From positions 345,219-409,218 of the forward strand of contig NZ_JAMHIW010000005.1 of the NCBI RefSeq assembly GCF_023896955.1: a stretch of 64,000 nt of DNA. Reading direction: 5' to 3'. A program made the position numbers and the translations under genes. This DNA comes from Micromonospora sp. RHAY321. Its GTDB lineage: Bacteria; Actinomycetota; Actinomycetes; Mycobacteriales; Micromonosporaceae. Of this stretch, positions 24,833-35,472 are shown piece by piece. The first letter of the stretch is position 1; every line of letters starts with the position of its first letter. The notes under the pieces are model-generated. The model did no database searches. It was given only the letters and a program-made list of their open reading frames with translations, and was not told the origin of the DNA.

Positions 24833-27523
24833 ATGACCACCCATCCGGACCCGGTACGCGACACACCGGAGGCGTACTCCGCCCCGGCGCAGCCGACCGA
24901 GCCGCTCCCGGCGCAGCCCGCCGCCCAGCCGGCCGCAATCGACTGGACCGAGGGCGTGGACACCGTGCCGCGTGCCGGTGGCACCCCGGGCGAGCTCCAG
25001 CCGTACACCGAGCTGGGCCTCCGCGACGACGAGTACGACCGGATCCGGCAGATCCTCGGCCGTCGCCCCACCCAGTCCGAGCTGGCGATGTACTCGATCA
25101 TGTGGAGCGAGCACTGCTCCTACAAGTCGAGCAAGGTGCACCTGCGCCAGTTCGGTGAGAAGGCTCCGCACAGCGACCGGCTGCTCGCCGGCATCGGCGA
25201 GAACGCCGGTGTGGTGCAGGTCTCCGACGAGCTGGCCGTGACCTTCAAGGTCGAGTCGCACAACCACCCGAGCTTCGTCGAGCCGTACCAGGGCGCGGCG
25301 ACCGGCGTCGGCGGCATCGTCCGGGACATCCTCGCCATGGGCGCCCGCCCGATCGCCGTGATGGACCCGCTGCGCTTCGGTGCCGCGGACCACCCGGACA
25401 CCGCCCGGGTGCTCACCGGCGTCGTCGCCGGTGTCGGCGGCTACGGCAACTGCCTCGGCCTGCCCAACATCGGTGGTGAGCTGGTCTTCGACCCCTCCTA
25501 CCAGGGCAATCCGCTGCTCAACGCGCTCTGCCTGGGCGTGCTGCCGGTCGACCGGCTGCAGAACAAGGCCGCCGCGGGCCCCGGCAACGTGGTCGTCCTC
25601 ATGGGCGCCAAGACCGGCCGGGACGGCATCGGCGGTGTCTCGGTGCTGGCCAGCGCGACCTTCGACGAGGCCAGCGAGCAGCGCCGACCCGCCGTTCAGG
25701 TCGGTGACCCGTTCACCGAGAAGCTGCTCATCGAGGCCTGCCTGGAGCTGTACGACGGCCAGCTGGTCGTCGGCATCCAGGACCTCGGCGGCGCCGGGCT
25801 GACCTGCGCGCTTACCGAGACCGCCGCCGCTGCCGGCACCGGCATGCGGGTCTGGCTGGAGCGGGTGCCGCTGCGCGAGCCGTCGATGGACCCGCACGAG
25901 ATCCTGGCCAGCGAGTCCCAGGAGCGGATGCTGCTGGTCGTCGAGCCGGACAAGCTCGACGCGGTGCTCAAGACCGCCGAGAAGTGGGGCGTGCTCGCCA
26001 CCGCGATCGGTGAGGTCACCCCGCCGGAGGCGGACGGCAGCCCGGGACGCCTGCTGATCACCTGGCAGGACCACCTGGTGGTCGACGTACCGCCGGGCTC
26101 GCTGGTCGACGACGGGCCGGTCTACGCCCGTCCGATGCGCGAGCCGGCGGACCTGATCCTGCTCCAGGCCGACCGGGCCGAGACGCTGCCCCGCCCGGCC
26201 GACCCGGAGGCGCTGCGGGAGACCGTGCTGCGCATGATCGCCTCGCCCAACCTGGCCGACAAGACCTGGGTCACCGAGCAGTACGACCGCTACGTGCTGG
26301 GCAACACCGTGCTCGCCCAGCCGGAGGACGGCGGTGTGATCCGGATCGACGAGCGGACCGGGCTCGGCGTGGCGCTGTCGGTGGACGGCAACGGCCGGTA
26401 CGCCCGACTCGACCCGTACAACGGCACCAAGCTGGCGCTGGCCGAGGCGTATCGGAACGTGGCCGTGACCGGCGCGAAGCCGATCGCCGTGACCAACTGC
26501 CTCAACTTCGGCTCGCCGGAGGACCCGGGCGTGATGTGGCAGTTCGCCGAGGCCGTGCGCGGCCTGGCGGACGGCTGCCTGGAGCTGGGCATCCCGGTGA
26601 CCGGCGGCAACGTCAGCTTCTACAACCAGACCGGTGCGGCCGCCATCCACCCGACCCCGGTGGTCGGCGTGCTGGGCGTGCTGGACAACGTCGCCGACCG
26701 GGTGCCGATGGGCTTCGTCCCGCGCGCCGGCGGCGACCACGACCAGCTCTACCTGCTCGGCGAGACGAACGTGGAACTCTCCGGCTCGGAGTGGGCCTGG
26801 GTGACGCACGAGCACCTCGGCGGCATCCCGCCGCAGGTCGACCTGGCCCGGGAGAAGGCGCTCGCCGAGCTGCTGGCCGAGGCGGCCCGGGTCGGTCACC
26901 TGACCTCCGCGCACGACCTCTCCGACGGTGGCCTCGCCCAGAGCCTGGTCGAGTCCTGCCTGCGTCGCGGCGTCGGCGCCCGGATCGCGGTGCCGGAGCA
27001 CTTCACCGGCGGCTCGATGCCGTTCGTCTACCTGTTCAGCGAGTCCGCCGCACGGGCGCTGGTGTCCGTGCCGCGCGGCCACGACAAGGCGTTCGCGGCG
27101 CTCTGCGCCGAGCGGGGCGTGCCGTTCGAGCTGATCGGTGTCACCGACCCGGCCGGCGGTGCGCTGGAGGTGCACGGCCAGTTCCGGATCGGTCTGGACG
27201 AGCTGCGCGCCGCGCACACCGCGACGTTGCCGCGCCTCTTCGGCGGCGCGACCGCCGTCGAGGTGCCCGCTCCGGCGGCTGGCGTGGCGGGCGCGGTCGA
27301 GGCCGTGCCGCTGCCGGTCGAGGAGGCCGAGCCGGTGGACCCGGCGGCGGTGGCCGCCGAGCCGATCGCTTCGGCCGGCCCCGCCCCGCAGACCGGTGCC
27401 GTCGAGCCGGTCGCCGAGGTGTCGGGCCACCGGGCTGAGCCGGAGCAGTCGATCACCGCCGAACCCGGCGAGTCGTCCGAGTCTGACTCCGGTGTCACCG
27501 AACCGTCGCCTGACGAGCGCTGA
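24833..27523 (+). CDS. purL: Phosphoribosylformylglycinamidine synthase subunit PurL
   Basis: 896 residues. ATP-dependent amidation of FGAR with PurS and PurQ. Seen: [72 protein letters not shown] and [11 protein letters not shown]. Small-type PurL is usually about 740-760 residues. This one carries about 60 extra Pro/Ala-rich residues at the N-terminus and about 90 acidic, Pro/Ala/Glu-rich residues after the normal end ([16 protein letters not shown]). The start has GAGGAGAGG just upstream. Its 3' end overlaps the ComB-like gene. Confidence 0.95.
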   Translation: MTTHPDPVRDTPEAYSAPAQPTEPLPAQPAAQPAAIDWTEGVDTVPRAGGTPGELQPYTELGLRDDEYDRIRQILGRRPTQSELAMYSIMWSEHCSYKSSKVHLRQFGEKAPHSDRLLAGIGENAGVVQVSDELAVTFKVESHNHPSFVEPYQGAATGVGGIVRDILAMGARPIAVMDPLRFGAADHPDTARVLTGVVAGVGGYGNCLGLPNIGGELVFDPSYQGNPLLNALCLGVLPVDRLQNKAAAGPGNVVVLMGAKTGRDGIGGVSVLASATFDEASEQRRPAVQVGDPFTEKLLIEACLELYDGQLVVGIQDLGGAGLTCALTETAAAAGTGMRVWLERVPLREPSMDPHEILASESQERMLLVVEPDKLDAVLKTAEKWGVLATAIGEVTPPEADGSPGRLLITWQDHLVVDVPPGSLVDDGPVYARPMREPADLILLQADRAETLPRPADPEALRETVLRMIASPNLADKTWVTEQYDRYVLGNTVLAQPEDGGVIRIDERTGLGVALSVDGNGRYARLDPYNGTKLALAEAYRNVAVTGAKPIAVTNCLNFGSPEDPGVMWQFAEAVRGLADGCLELGIPVTGGNVSFYNQTGAAAIHPTPVVGVLGVLDNVADRVPMGFVPRAGGDHDQLYLLGETNVELSGSEWAWVTHEHLGGIPPQVDLAREKALAELLAEAARVGHLTSAHDLSDGGLAQSLVESCLRRGVGARIAVPEHFTGGSMPFVYLFSESAARALVSVPRGHDKAFAALCAERGVPFELIGVTDPAGGALEVHGQFRIGLDELRAAHTATLPRLFGGATAVEVPAPAAGVAGAVEAVPLPVEEAEPVDPAAVAAEPIASAGPAPQTGAVEPVAEVSGHRAEPEQSITAEPGESSESDSGVTEPSPDER

Positions 27524-28283
27524 GGCGTTGGCGGCGGCCGTCTACGGCCAACCCGGTTCCGGTGCCCGGTTCGACTGGGGGCTGACCGGGGCGGCCGAGC
27601 TCGGTCGCGTCTGCGCGGCGTTGGTGGTGGTGGACGTGCTCTCGTTCACCACCTCCGTGGAGGTGGCGGTCGCTCGCGGCATGCGCGTGCACCCGTTCCC
27701 GTGGGGTGAGCAGGCCGCCGAGTACGCGCTGCGGGTTGGCGCGGTGGCCGCGGTGGGCCGTCGGCGGGTGACAGCGGAGCATCCGTGGTCGCTCTCGCCC
27801 GCCGCCCTGAGTGCCGCGCCGGTGGTGGCGGACCTGGTGCTGCCCTCCCCGAACGGCTCGGCGATCAGCGCCGCCGCCAGTGCCACCGGGCTTCCGGTGG
27901 TCGCGGCGTGCCTGCGCAACGCCCACGCCGTCGGGCGTTGGCTGCGCCGCCAGGGGTACGGCACGACGGACGCCCCGATCGGTGTGATCGCCTCGGGGGA
28001 GCGGTGGCCGGACGGGTCGCTGCGCCCGTCCGTGGAGGATCAGCTCGGCGCGGCCAGCGTCCTCGATGCCCTCTCCGGCGTGCCGGGTGGGCTCTCCGTG
28101 GAGGCGGCGATGGCGCTCGCCGCGCTGGCCAGCACCCCGGACGTGCCCGCCGCGGTGCGGGGAAGCGTCTCCGGGCGTGAGTTGACCGAGGGTGGCTTCG
28201 CCGAGGACGTGGAGGTTGCCGTCCGCGTCGGCGTGTCGGACGTCGTGCCGGTGCTCCGCCAGGGCGTGTTCTCCGCCGCCTGA
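27492..28283 (+). CDS. 2-phosphosulfolactate phosphatase-like (ComB family) protein
   Basis: About 263 residues. Seen: [69 protein letters not shown] and the Gly/Asp-rich end of the ComB family. ComB in methanogens makes sulfolactate for coenzyme M. In actinomycetes its true substrate is unknown, so the name describes fold only. The GTG at 27492 overlaps purL by 32 nt; a TTG at 27528 would avoid the overlap. Co-transcription with purL is likely. Confidence 0.82.
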   Translation: MSPNRRLTSAEALAAAVYGQPGSGARFDWGLTGAAELGRVCAALVVVDVLSFTTSVEVAVARGMRVHPFPWGEQAAEYALRVGAVAAVGRRRVTAEHPWSLSPAALSAAPVVADLVLPSPNGSAISAAASATGLPVVAACLRNAHAVGRWLRRQGYGTTDAPIGVIASGERWPDGSLRPSVEDQLGAASVLDALSGVPGGLSVEAAMALAALASTPDVPAAVRGSVSGRELTEGGFAEDVEVAVRVGVSDVVPVLRQGVFSAA

Positions 28284-28320
28284 TCACGCGTCCTCGCTGA
28301 TCAACTCGGCTTCCCTGAAG

Positions 28321-28351
28321 TCGCGGTGTCCAGGTGGACGGAACACCGCGA
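28321..28351. repeat. Intergenic palindrome TCGCGGTGT...ACACCGCGA
   Basis: Inverted repeat with 10 of 11 matching bp (28321-28331 / 28341-28351) between converging genes, preceded by TGATCAACTCGGC. It looks like another family of short dispersed palindromes, but only one copy is present here. Confidence 0.5.
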
Positions 28352-28383
28352 TCTCAATAACCACGAGTGGATCTGGCGATAGC

Positions 28384-28417
28384 GAAACGGCTACCCGGAT
28401 CTCCGGGTAGCCGTTTC
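28384..28417. terminator. Bidirectional terminator
   Basis: Perfect 15-bp inverted repeat (28384-28398 / 28403-28417) with a 4-nt loop between the converging ComB-like and Gly/Tyr/Gln-rich-protein genes. The arms end in AAA/TTT, giving a short T-run on both strands. Confidence 0.8.
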
Positions 28418-28433
28418 CCTGCGCTGTGGTCGG

Positions 28434-30452
28434 TCAGTCGTCCAGCCAGTCGAGGCGTCGACCGCCCCGCTCGGTCGGCGGCGGGCCGTCCGGACGGGCC
28501 CGACCGGGCTGCTGGCCGTAGCCACCCTGCTGGTCATAGCCGGCCCGGTCGTCGTAGCCGCCGCGCTGCTGCGGGGGCTCCTGGCCGTAACCGCCCTGGT
28601 CGTAGCCACCGGCCTGCTGGCCGCCGTAGCCACCCTGCTGGTCGTAGCCGCCGCCCTGGTCGTAGCCGCCGCGCTGCTGCGGGGGCTCCTGGCCGTAACC
28701 ACCCTGGTCGTAGCCGCCGGCCTGCTGGCCGCCGTAGCCACCCTGGTCGTACCCGCCGGCCTGCTGGCCGTAGCCACCGGTGGGCTCCGCCCCCCGGCCG
28801 CTGTACGGGGTCGTCGGGTCGGGCTGGCCGTAGCCCTGACCCTGCTCCGGCTGGTAGACGCCGGTGGCGTACGGGTCGGCCGGGGCCGGGTACTGCGTGC
28901 TGTCGCCGGTGTACCGGCCGGTCGGCTCGTCGAAGCGCTCGCCGTAGGCCGCGCCACCGGCGGGAGCCGGCGGGTATCCGGCGGCACCGGCCGGGGCCGT
29001 GTAGTCGCGGCTGCCGTAGCCACCGCCGGAGGACGGCGCGTTGCCGTAGCCGGGGGCGGGAGCGCCGCCGTAGCCAGCGCCGGAGCCGGGTGCGGCACCG
29101 TAGCCGTCACCGGCCGCGCCGGCACCGTAGCCACCCTCGGGGGTCGTCGCCGAGCCGTAGCCGCCGCCCGAGGCGGGAGCGTTGCCGTAACCGCCGGCAC
29201 CGTAACCACCGGGCGCCGGCTCGTCGCCGTAGCCGGTGCCACCCCAGCCCTGCTGGCCAGCCGCGCCGTACGGCTGCGCGGGCGCGGCGTACGGGTCGGG
29301 CGGGACGTCGTCGACCACCGGACGGTGCATCATCGTCGGTGCCTCGCTCAGCGCCGCGCCGCCGACCATGGTCGGGTCCGGTCCGCCTCCGGGCCGGCCC
29401 ACCACCCGGGTCTGGTCGTCGGCCCCACGGAAGCCACCACGCGCCGCCGGCACCGCGCCGGCCGCGCCGGCACCCGCCGGGGCGTCCTCGTCGTCGCCGT
29501 TCTCCTTGCGCTTCATCCACAGCAGCACGATCGTGCCGACGCCGGCGGCAACCAGCAGACCGCCCAGCAGGATGATCATGTACGAGCCGATCCCGCCGCT
29601 GTCCTCGGTGTTCGCGGCGTTCGCGGGTGCGCCAGGGCTGGCCTCCTCGGACGGCTCCTCGGCGCCCTCCTCGGTCGTCTCCTCGGTGGGGAGGGCCTCA
29701 GCGGTGGGGGACGGGGTGGCGCTCGGCGTCACCTCGACCTTGATCGCGAGGCTGATCCGCTGCCCGGTGATGGCCTGACCGGCGGTGGCGTTGAGGCTCT
29801 TGGTGGCCAGCACGTTGTCGAAGCTGGCGCCCAGGTCGATGCGACCCGGCGCGATCGGCTTCTCGCTGGTGCCGGTGAAGCGGAAGTTGCCGCTGCCGTC
29901 GCTGGTGGTGTCGTAGCGGTGGCCCGCGCTGTCCTGCAGCATGACCACGGCGTTCGGCACGGCCTTGCTGTCGGCCTGCACGACGACCTTGCCGGAGACC
30001 GACCGCACGGTCTGCGCCTGCGGGGGCGGGGCGGCCTTGGCGACCAGCGTGACGGAGGTCGACGCCTCCTGGCTCTGCTTGAGCGGGCCGGAGGAGTCCG
30101 TGGCCTTTACGGTGATGTTGGCGCTTCCGTTGGCCGCGTCGTCCGCGAGCTTGAAGGTCGCGTCGTAGGTGCCGCTTGCCGTCACCCGGCCGCGGGAGCA
30201 TCCGTCAACGCAGGTCAGTTTCGGATTGCTCGAGCTGAAGCTGATGTCGGCAGGCTCGGCGCCATCCTCAAAGGCGAGCCTGTAGCTGATCTTCGTGGTT
30301 TTACCGGCCTCGACGCTGCTCGGCGAGGCCGACACATCTGTGACGTCGGGCGCGGCCAGGGCTGGTGTGGCGGGGACGGCGAGCAGAGCGCCGGTAACCA
30401 GCGCTACGACCACACCGGCCCGCTGATACCAGGCACGTCGGTGTGTTGACAC
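28434..30452 (-). CDS. Single-pass membrane protein with Gly/Tyr/Gln-rich cytoplasmic tail
   Basis: About 672 residues. Signal peptide (1-33, ending PALA-AP), then two beta-rich extracellular segments: an Ig-like one near 35-140 and a carboxypeptidase-regulatory-like one with GKVVVQADSKAVPNAVVMLQ. A Thr/Glu-rich linker follows, then one membrane helix (YMIILLGGLLVAAGVGTIVL) and a basic KRKE stop. The last ~340 residues are low-complexity (GGYDQGGYGQQ, GYGNAPASGGGY) and should be cytoplasmic. The GTG at 30452 is preferred: GGAAGG lies 8 nt upstream. I know no function for this architecture. Confidence 0.82.
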   Translation of the reverse strand: MSTHRRAWYQRAGVVVALVTGALLAVPATPALAAPDVTDVSASPSSVEAGKTTKISYRLAFEDGAEPADISFSSSNPKLTCVDGCSRGRVTASGTYDATFKLADDAANGSANITVKATDSSGPLKQSQEASTSVTLVAKAAPPPQAQTVRSVSGKVVVQADSKAVPNAVVMLQDSAGHRYDTTSDGSGNFRFTGTSEKPIAPGRIDLGASFDNVLATKSLNATAGQAITGQRISLAIKVEVTPSATPSPTAEALPTEETTEEGAEEPSEEASPGAPANAANTEDSGGIGSYMIILLGGLLVAAGVGTIVLLWMKRKENGDDEDAPAGAGAAGAVPAARGGFRGADDQTRVVGRPGGGPDPTMVGGAALSEAPTMMHRPVVDDVPPDPYAAPAQPYGAAGQQGWGGTGYGDEPAPGGYGAGGYGNAPASGGGYGSATTPEGGYGAGAAGDGYGAAPGSGAGYGGAPAPGYGNAPSSGGGYGSRDYTAPAGAAGYPPAPAGGAAYGERFDEPTGRYTGDSTQYPAPADPYATGVYQPEQGQGYGQPDPTTPYSGRGAEPTGGYGQQAGGYDQGGYGGQQAGGYDQGGYGQEPPQQRGGYDQGGGYDQQGGYGGQQAGGYDQGGYGQEPPQQRGGYDDRAGYDQQGGYGQQPGRARPDGPPPTERGGRRLDWLDD
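28560..28775 (-). repeat. 108-bp tandem repeat within the tail-coding region
   Basis: Two nearly identical units of 108 bp, starting at 28560 and 28668, encode the QQAGGYDQGGYGQEPPQQRG-type segment of the membrane protein. Smaller GGYDQ units lie inside. Variation in copy number would change tail length without a frameshift. Confidence 0.8.
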
Positions 30453-30612
30453 GTCCACCGCCTTCCGGGCTGACTTCCCTTGACCGGCGGGGCGCCGGGC
30501 CGGGGATCATCACGGTACGAATACGCCGTCGGCAACTATGCCTTGTCTTGCTGGATCGGCGCGACCCAGGGCCAGCGTCACATGCTCTACCTGCGGGTCG
30601 TATCGTCCCGTC

Positions 30613-30966
30613 GTGTCCTCTCCGTACAGTAAGTCCGCCGCCGTTACGGCCGCGTTGTCGGCGCTCGACGAGGGGCGTACGCCCGAACGGCCGGTGCTCC
30701 GGGAGGCGGTCCGGTCGTTGTTGGCCGTCCTCGCGGAGCGCGCCCCCGGCCGATCGGTGGAGGTGCGCGTCCCACCATACGGGGCGATCCAGTGCGTTCC
30801 CGGTCCTCGACACACCAGGGGAAACCCGCCAAACGTGGTCGAGATGAGCCCGGAGACGTGGTTGGCGCTGGCCACCGGGCGCATCGGTTGGGCCGAGGCG
30901 GTTACCGACGGTCGCGTCCAGGTGAGCGGCGTCCGCGCGGACCTCTCGGCATACCTGCCCCTCTAG
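30613..30966 (+). CDS. Sterol-carrier-family-like small protein
   Basis: 117 residues. Resembles the small actinobacterial 'sterol carrier family' proteins that precede pur[53 protein letters not shown] and [20 protein letters not shown]. No catalytic motif is visible; lipid binding is inferred from family naming. The GTG follows a TATCGT -10 (30601-30606) by 6 nt, so it is probably leaderless. It is 169 bp upstream of purF. Confidence 0.8.
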   Translation: MSSPYSKSAAVTAALSALDEGRTPERPVLREAVRSLLAVLAERAPGRSVEVRVPPYGAIQCVPGPRHTRGNPPNVVEMSPETWLALATGRIGWAEAVTDGRVQVSGVRADLSAYLPL

Positions 30967-31038
30967 CTGCCCGGATGTCCGGGTGATCGTCACGGTGGGC
31001 AGGGGAATCGTGACTTTCTGTATCGATAGCTGTTCGCG

Positions 31039-31061
31039 TACACTGTCAGGCGACGACAGTG
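31039..31061 (+). promoter_or_regulatory. Candidate purF promoter with overlapping inverted repeat
   Basis: TACACT at 31039-31044 is a good -10. CACTGTC-N7-GACAGTG (31041-31061) is a perfect 7-bp inverted repeat covering the -10 and probable start site, as an operator would. No regulator is known for it here. The leader to the purF GTG would be about 85 nt. Confidence 0.4.
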
Positions 31062-31135
31062 GTCCCGGCCGAGGAGTGTGGATCCGCCCCGTGATCCCCG
31101 CCAGGCCGGTCCAGACCAGCATGAGGGAGCGGTAG

Positions 31136-32674
<1,539 letters not shown>

Positions 32675-32735
32675 CACCAACCGGCGCGGCCCGGCCTCCG
32701 CCGGCGCGGCACCGAGAACCACAAAGGGGAGAACC

Positions 32736-33890
32736 GTGACGCACGTGTCCGAGCGCAGCGGCGCAGGAAGCAGCCCGACCGGCGCCGGCGGCGACCGCCA
32801 GCCCTGGACGGCCGGCGCCGGCCGTCAGGCGCGCAAACGCTCGGTCTCGTACGCCGACGCCGGCGTCTCCATCGACGCGGGAGACCGCGCGGTGGAGCTG
32901 CTCAAGTCGAAGGTGCGCCAGACCCGCCGCCCCGAGGTGCTCGGCGACCTCGGCGGTTTCGCCGGCCTGTTCCGGCTGGACACGACCAAGTACAAGAACC
33001 CGATCCTGGCGTCCTCCACCGACGGGGTGGGCACCAAGCTGGTGATCGCCCAGCAGATGGACATCCACGACACGGTCGGCATCGACCTGGTCGCGATGGT
33101 CGTCGACGACCTGGTGGCGTGCGGCGCCGAGCCGCTGTTCCTGCTCGACTACATCGCCACCGGCGAGGTCGTTCCGGACAAGGTCGCCGAGATCGGGGCG
33201 GGCATCGCCGACGGTTGCCGCTACGCCGGCTGCGCGTTGCTGGGCGGGGAGACCGCCGAGCACCCCGGCGTGCTGCGTCCGGACGAGTACGACATCTCCG
33301 CGACCGGCGTCGGCGTGGTCGAGGAGAGCGACATCCTCAGCCCCGACCGGGTCGAGGTGGGCGACGTGGTGATCGCCATGCGCTCGTCCGGCCTGCACTC
33401 CAACGGCTACTCGCTGGTCCGGCACGTGCTGCTCGGCGCGGCCCGGATGCGGCTGGACATCGTGATCGACGACTTCGGTCGGCAGCGGACCCTGGGTGAG
33501 GAGCTGCTCACCCCCACCAAGATCTACGCCAAGGACTGCCTGAAGCTGATCGCCGAGGCCGACGTGCGGGCGTTCGCCCACGTCACCGGCGGCGGCATCC
33601 CCGGCAACCTGGTCCGGGTGCTGCCGGAGCACGTCGACGCCGTGGTCAACCGGTCCACCTGGAAGCCGCAGCCGGTCTTCGACCTGATCCAGTCGAAGGG
33701 TCGGATCGACGACCCGGAGATGGAGTCGACCTTCAACATGGGCGTCGGCATGTTCGCGATCGTCTCGGCCGAGGACGCCGACCGGGCGTTGGCCACGCTG
33801 ACCGGCCGTGGGGTCGAGGCGTGGCAGGCCGGCGAGATCATCGAGGGCACCGGCAACGTGCAGATGGTTGGCCAGCACACCCGCGGATGA
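32736..33890 (+). CDS. purM: Phosphoribosylformylglycinamidine cyclo-ligase
   Basis: 384 residues. AIR synthetase, ATP-dependent ring closure of FGAM. Seen: SYADAGVSIDAGD, ILASSTDGVGTKL, DLVACGAEPLFLLDY, LLGGETAEHPGV, SSGLHSNGYSLVR and AHVTGGGIPGNLVRVL. It has a ~30-residue Gly/Ser-rich N-terminal extension. GTG start with AAAGGGGAG about 6 nt upstream. It is probably in one operon with purF. Confidence 0.97.
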   Translation: MTHVSERSGAGSSPTGAGGDRQPWTAGAGRQARKRSVSYADAGVSIDAGDRAVELLKSKVRQTRRPEVLGDLGGFAGLFRLDTTKYKNPILASSTDGVGTKLVIAQQMDIHDTVGIDLVAMVVDDLVACGAEPLFLLDYIATGEVVPDKVAEIGAGIADGCRYAGCALLGGETAEHPGVLRPDEYDISATGVGVVEESDILSPDRVEVGDVVIAMRSSGLHSNGYSLVRHVLLGAARMRLDIVIDDFGRQRTLGEELLTPTKIYAKDCLKLIAEADVRAFAHVTGGGIPGNLVRVLPEHVDAVVNRSTWKPQPVFDLIQSKGRIDDPEMESTFNMGVGMFAIVSAEDADRALATLTGRGVEAWQAGEIIEGTGNVQMVGQHTRG

Positions 33891-33946
33891 TCACGCTCTG
33901 GTGATCGTACGGGCACCTGATCAGGGCTTCACCCGAGTGGCCAATG

Positions 33947-33981
33947 CCGCCTAGCCTGAAGGGCACCCTCAGGCTAGGCGG
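33947..33981 (+). promoter_or_regulatory. Perfect 13-bp inverted repeat upstream of the radical SAM gene
   Basis: CCGCCTAGCCTGA (33947-33959) and its complement (33969-33981) flank a 9-nt loop. The right arm abuts the AGGAGGG ribosome-binding site (33982-33988) of the radical SAM gene, whose ATG is at 33991. It could be an operator, a hairpin that masks translation, or the purM terminator. Confidence 0.6.
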
Positions 33982-33990
33982 AGGAGGGCA

Positions 33991-35124
33991 ATGGCTGCTC
34001 GGGGACAGTCGTTCAGCGGGATGCGCGGTCTGGCCGCGGTCCCGTCGTACGTCGTCATGCAGCCCACCACCCTCTGCAACCTCGACTGCTCGTACTGCTA
34101 CCTGCCGTTCCGTGCCGCCGACCGGCGGATGCCGGTGTCGGTGGCCGAGGCGGTGGCGGCGGCGGTCAACCCGTGGGCGGCGGTCGGTCGCTTCTCCGTG
34201 GTGTGGCACGGCGGTGAGCCGCTGGCGGCCGGCCGGGAGCACCTGGCCGACCTGATCGCGCCGTTCGGGCCGCAGGTCGAGCACCACGTGCAGACCAACG
34301 CCACGCTGATCGACGACGAGTGGTGCGAGTTCTTCGCCCGGCACGAGGTGCGGGTGAGTGTGAGCGTGGACGGGCCGCGGGAGCGCAACGGCGACCGGGT
34401 CAACCGGGGCGGCCAGCCGGCGTACGACCGGATCCTGCGTGGGGTCGCCGCGCTGCGCCGGCACGGGCTGCCCTTCTCCGCGCTCGCCGTGGTGTCCAGG
34501 CCGGAGGCGGGGCTCGCCGCCGAGCTGTACGAGTACTTCCTCGGGCTGGGCTGCGACGTGCTGGGCGTCAACATCGAGGAGACCGAGGGCGTCAACACCC
34601 GCGACAACCGCCACGAGGCGGCCGCGGTCACCGCCTTCTGGGCCGAACTGGTGACGGCCTGGCGCCGGGAGCCCCGCATCCACCTGCGCGAGATCGAGTG
34701 GTCGCTGCGCTACGCGGCGGCGGTGCTCGACAACTCGGCGGACAGGGTGCTGCCCCGCCAGCTCGATCCGATCCCCACGATCGGGCACGACGGCTCGGTG
34801 ACCGTGCTCTCCCCGGAGCTGGCCGGCTTCACCGACCCCCGCTACGGCGACTTCAGCAGCGGCAACGTGCTGACCAGCCCGCTGACCGAGATCCTCATGG
34901 GCGCCCCGGCGACGCCGTGGGTGAGCGAGTTCCTGGCCGGGGTGGAGGCGTGTCGGGCGTCCTGCCCGTACTTCGGCTTCTGTGGCGGTGGCCACGCCGC
35001 CAACCGCTACTTCGAGCTGGGGCGTTTTGACGGCACGGAGACCGAGCACTGCCGCAACAGCAAGATCCGCCTATTGGAGGGAGTGTTGGAGCATGCCCGA
35101 GACCACGAGTCACCGGTTGCCTGA
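33991..35124 (+). CDS. Radical SAM/SPASM peptide maturase, cyclophane-forming AmcB-like
   Basis: 377 residues. The radical SAM cluster motif CNLDCSYC is at residues 29-36 (Cys29, 33, 36), followed by VVWHGGEPLAAG and QTNATLIDDEWCEFF. A C-terminal SPASM-type auxiliary-cluster region has CRASCPYFGFCGGGHAANRY and a final Cys in TEHCRNSK. Enzymes of this type crosslink aromatic side chains in a partner peptide. The partner is most likely encoded by the gene that overlaps its 3' end. The ATG has an ideal AGGAGGG site. I place it near AmcB from memory of that family; regiochemistry is inferred. Confidence 0.88.
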   Translation: MAARGQSFSGMRGLAAVPSYVVMQPTTLCNLDCSYCYLPFRAADRRMPVSVAEAVAAAVNPWAAVGRFSVVWHGGEPLAAGREHLADLIAPFGPQVEHHVQTNATLIDDEWCEFFARHEVRVSVSVDGPRERNGDRVNRGGQPAYDRILRGVAALRRHGLPFSALAVVSRPEAGLAAELYEYFLGLGCDVLGVNIEETEGVNTRDNRHEAAAVTAFWAELVTAWRREPRIHLREIEWSLRYAAAVLDNSADRVLPRQLDPIPTIGHDGSVTVLSPELAGFTDPRYGDFSSGNVLTSPLTEILMGAPATPWVSEFLAGVEACRASCPYFGFCGGGHAANRYFELGRFDGTETEHCRNSKIRLLEGVLEHARDHESPVA

Positions 35125-35329
35125 CAGCGAAGCGGATGTCGCTCCGGACGGAGTCACCGAGCGGGTGCGGGAGGTGGCCCCCGGGCTCGTCGCGCTCCTT
35201 CAGGAGGCCGAGGACGCGCGGCGGCTGCGGGCGGAGGTGTCGGGCGGGGACGGCGCCAGCGCGGTCTGCGCCTGGAACCACTTCGAGAACATCCCGACCT
35301 TCTACAACTGGAACAACCGGCCGCGCTGA
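35093..35329 (+). CDS. RiPP precursor peptide, AmcA-like (multiple cyclophane type)
   Basis: 78 residues, starting inside the radical SAM gene (32-nt overlap) with GGAGG and GGAG upstream of the ATG. An acidic leader (about residues 1-55) is followed by a C-terminal core, CAWNHFENIPTFYNWNNRPR. The core holds several aromatic-X-Asn triplets (FEN, FYN, WNN) and other Trp/Phe/Tyr-Asn pairs. Such triplets are the known sites for three-residue cyclophane formation by radical SAM/SPASM enzymes. No protease or exporter gene is adjacent. Which triplets are crosslinked cannot be read from sequence. Confidence 0.82.
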   Translation: MPETTSHRLPDSEADVAPDGVTERVREVAPGLVALLQEAEDARRLRAEVSGGDGASAVCAWNHFENIPTFYNWNNRPR

Positions 35330-35430
35330 GGGCGACCGCGGTCAGGGGCCTGTCGAACGGCCGGAGAAGTCTCCCGCCGGGCCAGGCCCCCGATCGTCGC
35401 CGCTGATACCGCCCTCGACGGACACATGCG

Positions 35431-35458
35431 TGAGCACGCGGGGGTCACCGCGTGCTCA
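35431..35458. terminator. Hairpin between the RiPP genes and DUF3073
   Basis: Perfect 11-bp inverted repeat (35431-35441 / 35448-35458) with a 6-nt loop between the converging precursor and DUF3073 genes. No T-run. Confidence 0.55.
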
Positions 35459-35472
35459 GCTGCATCGAGAGG

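Noticed and set aside
24785..27430. Long minus-strand frame opposite purL
   Set aside because: Antisense shadow of purL with no recognisable family.
28500..28800. CRISPR-like or minisatellite array
   Set aside because: The 108-bp repeats are in frame within the Gly/Tyr/Gln-rich tail of a membrane protein; there are no unique spacers.
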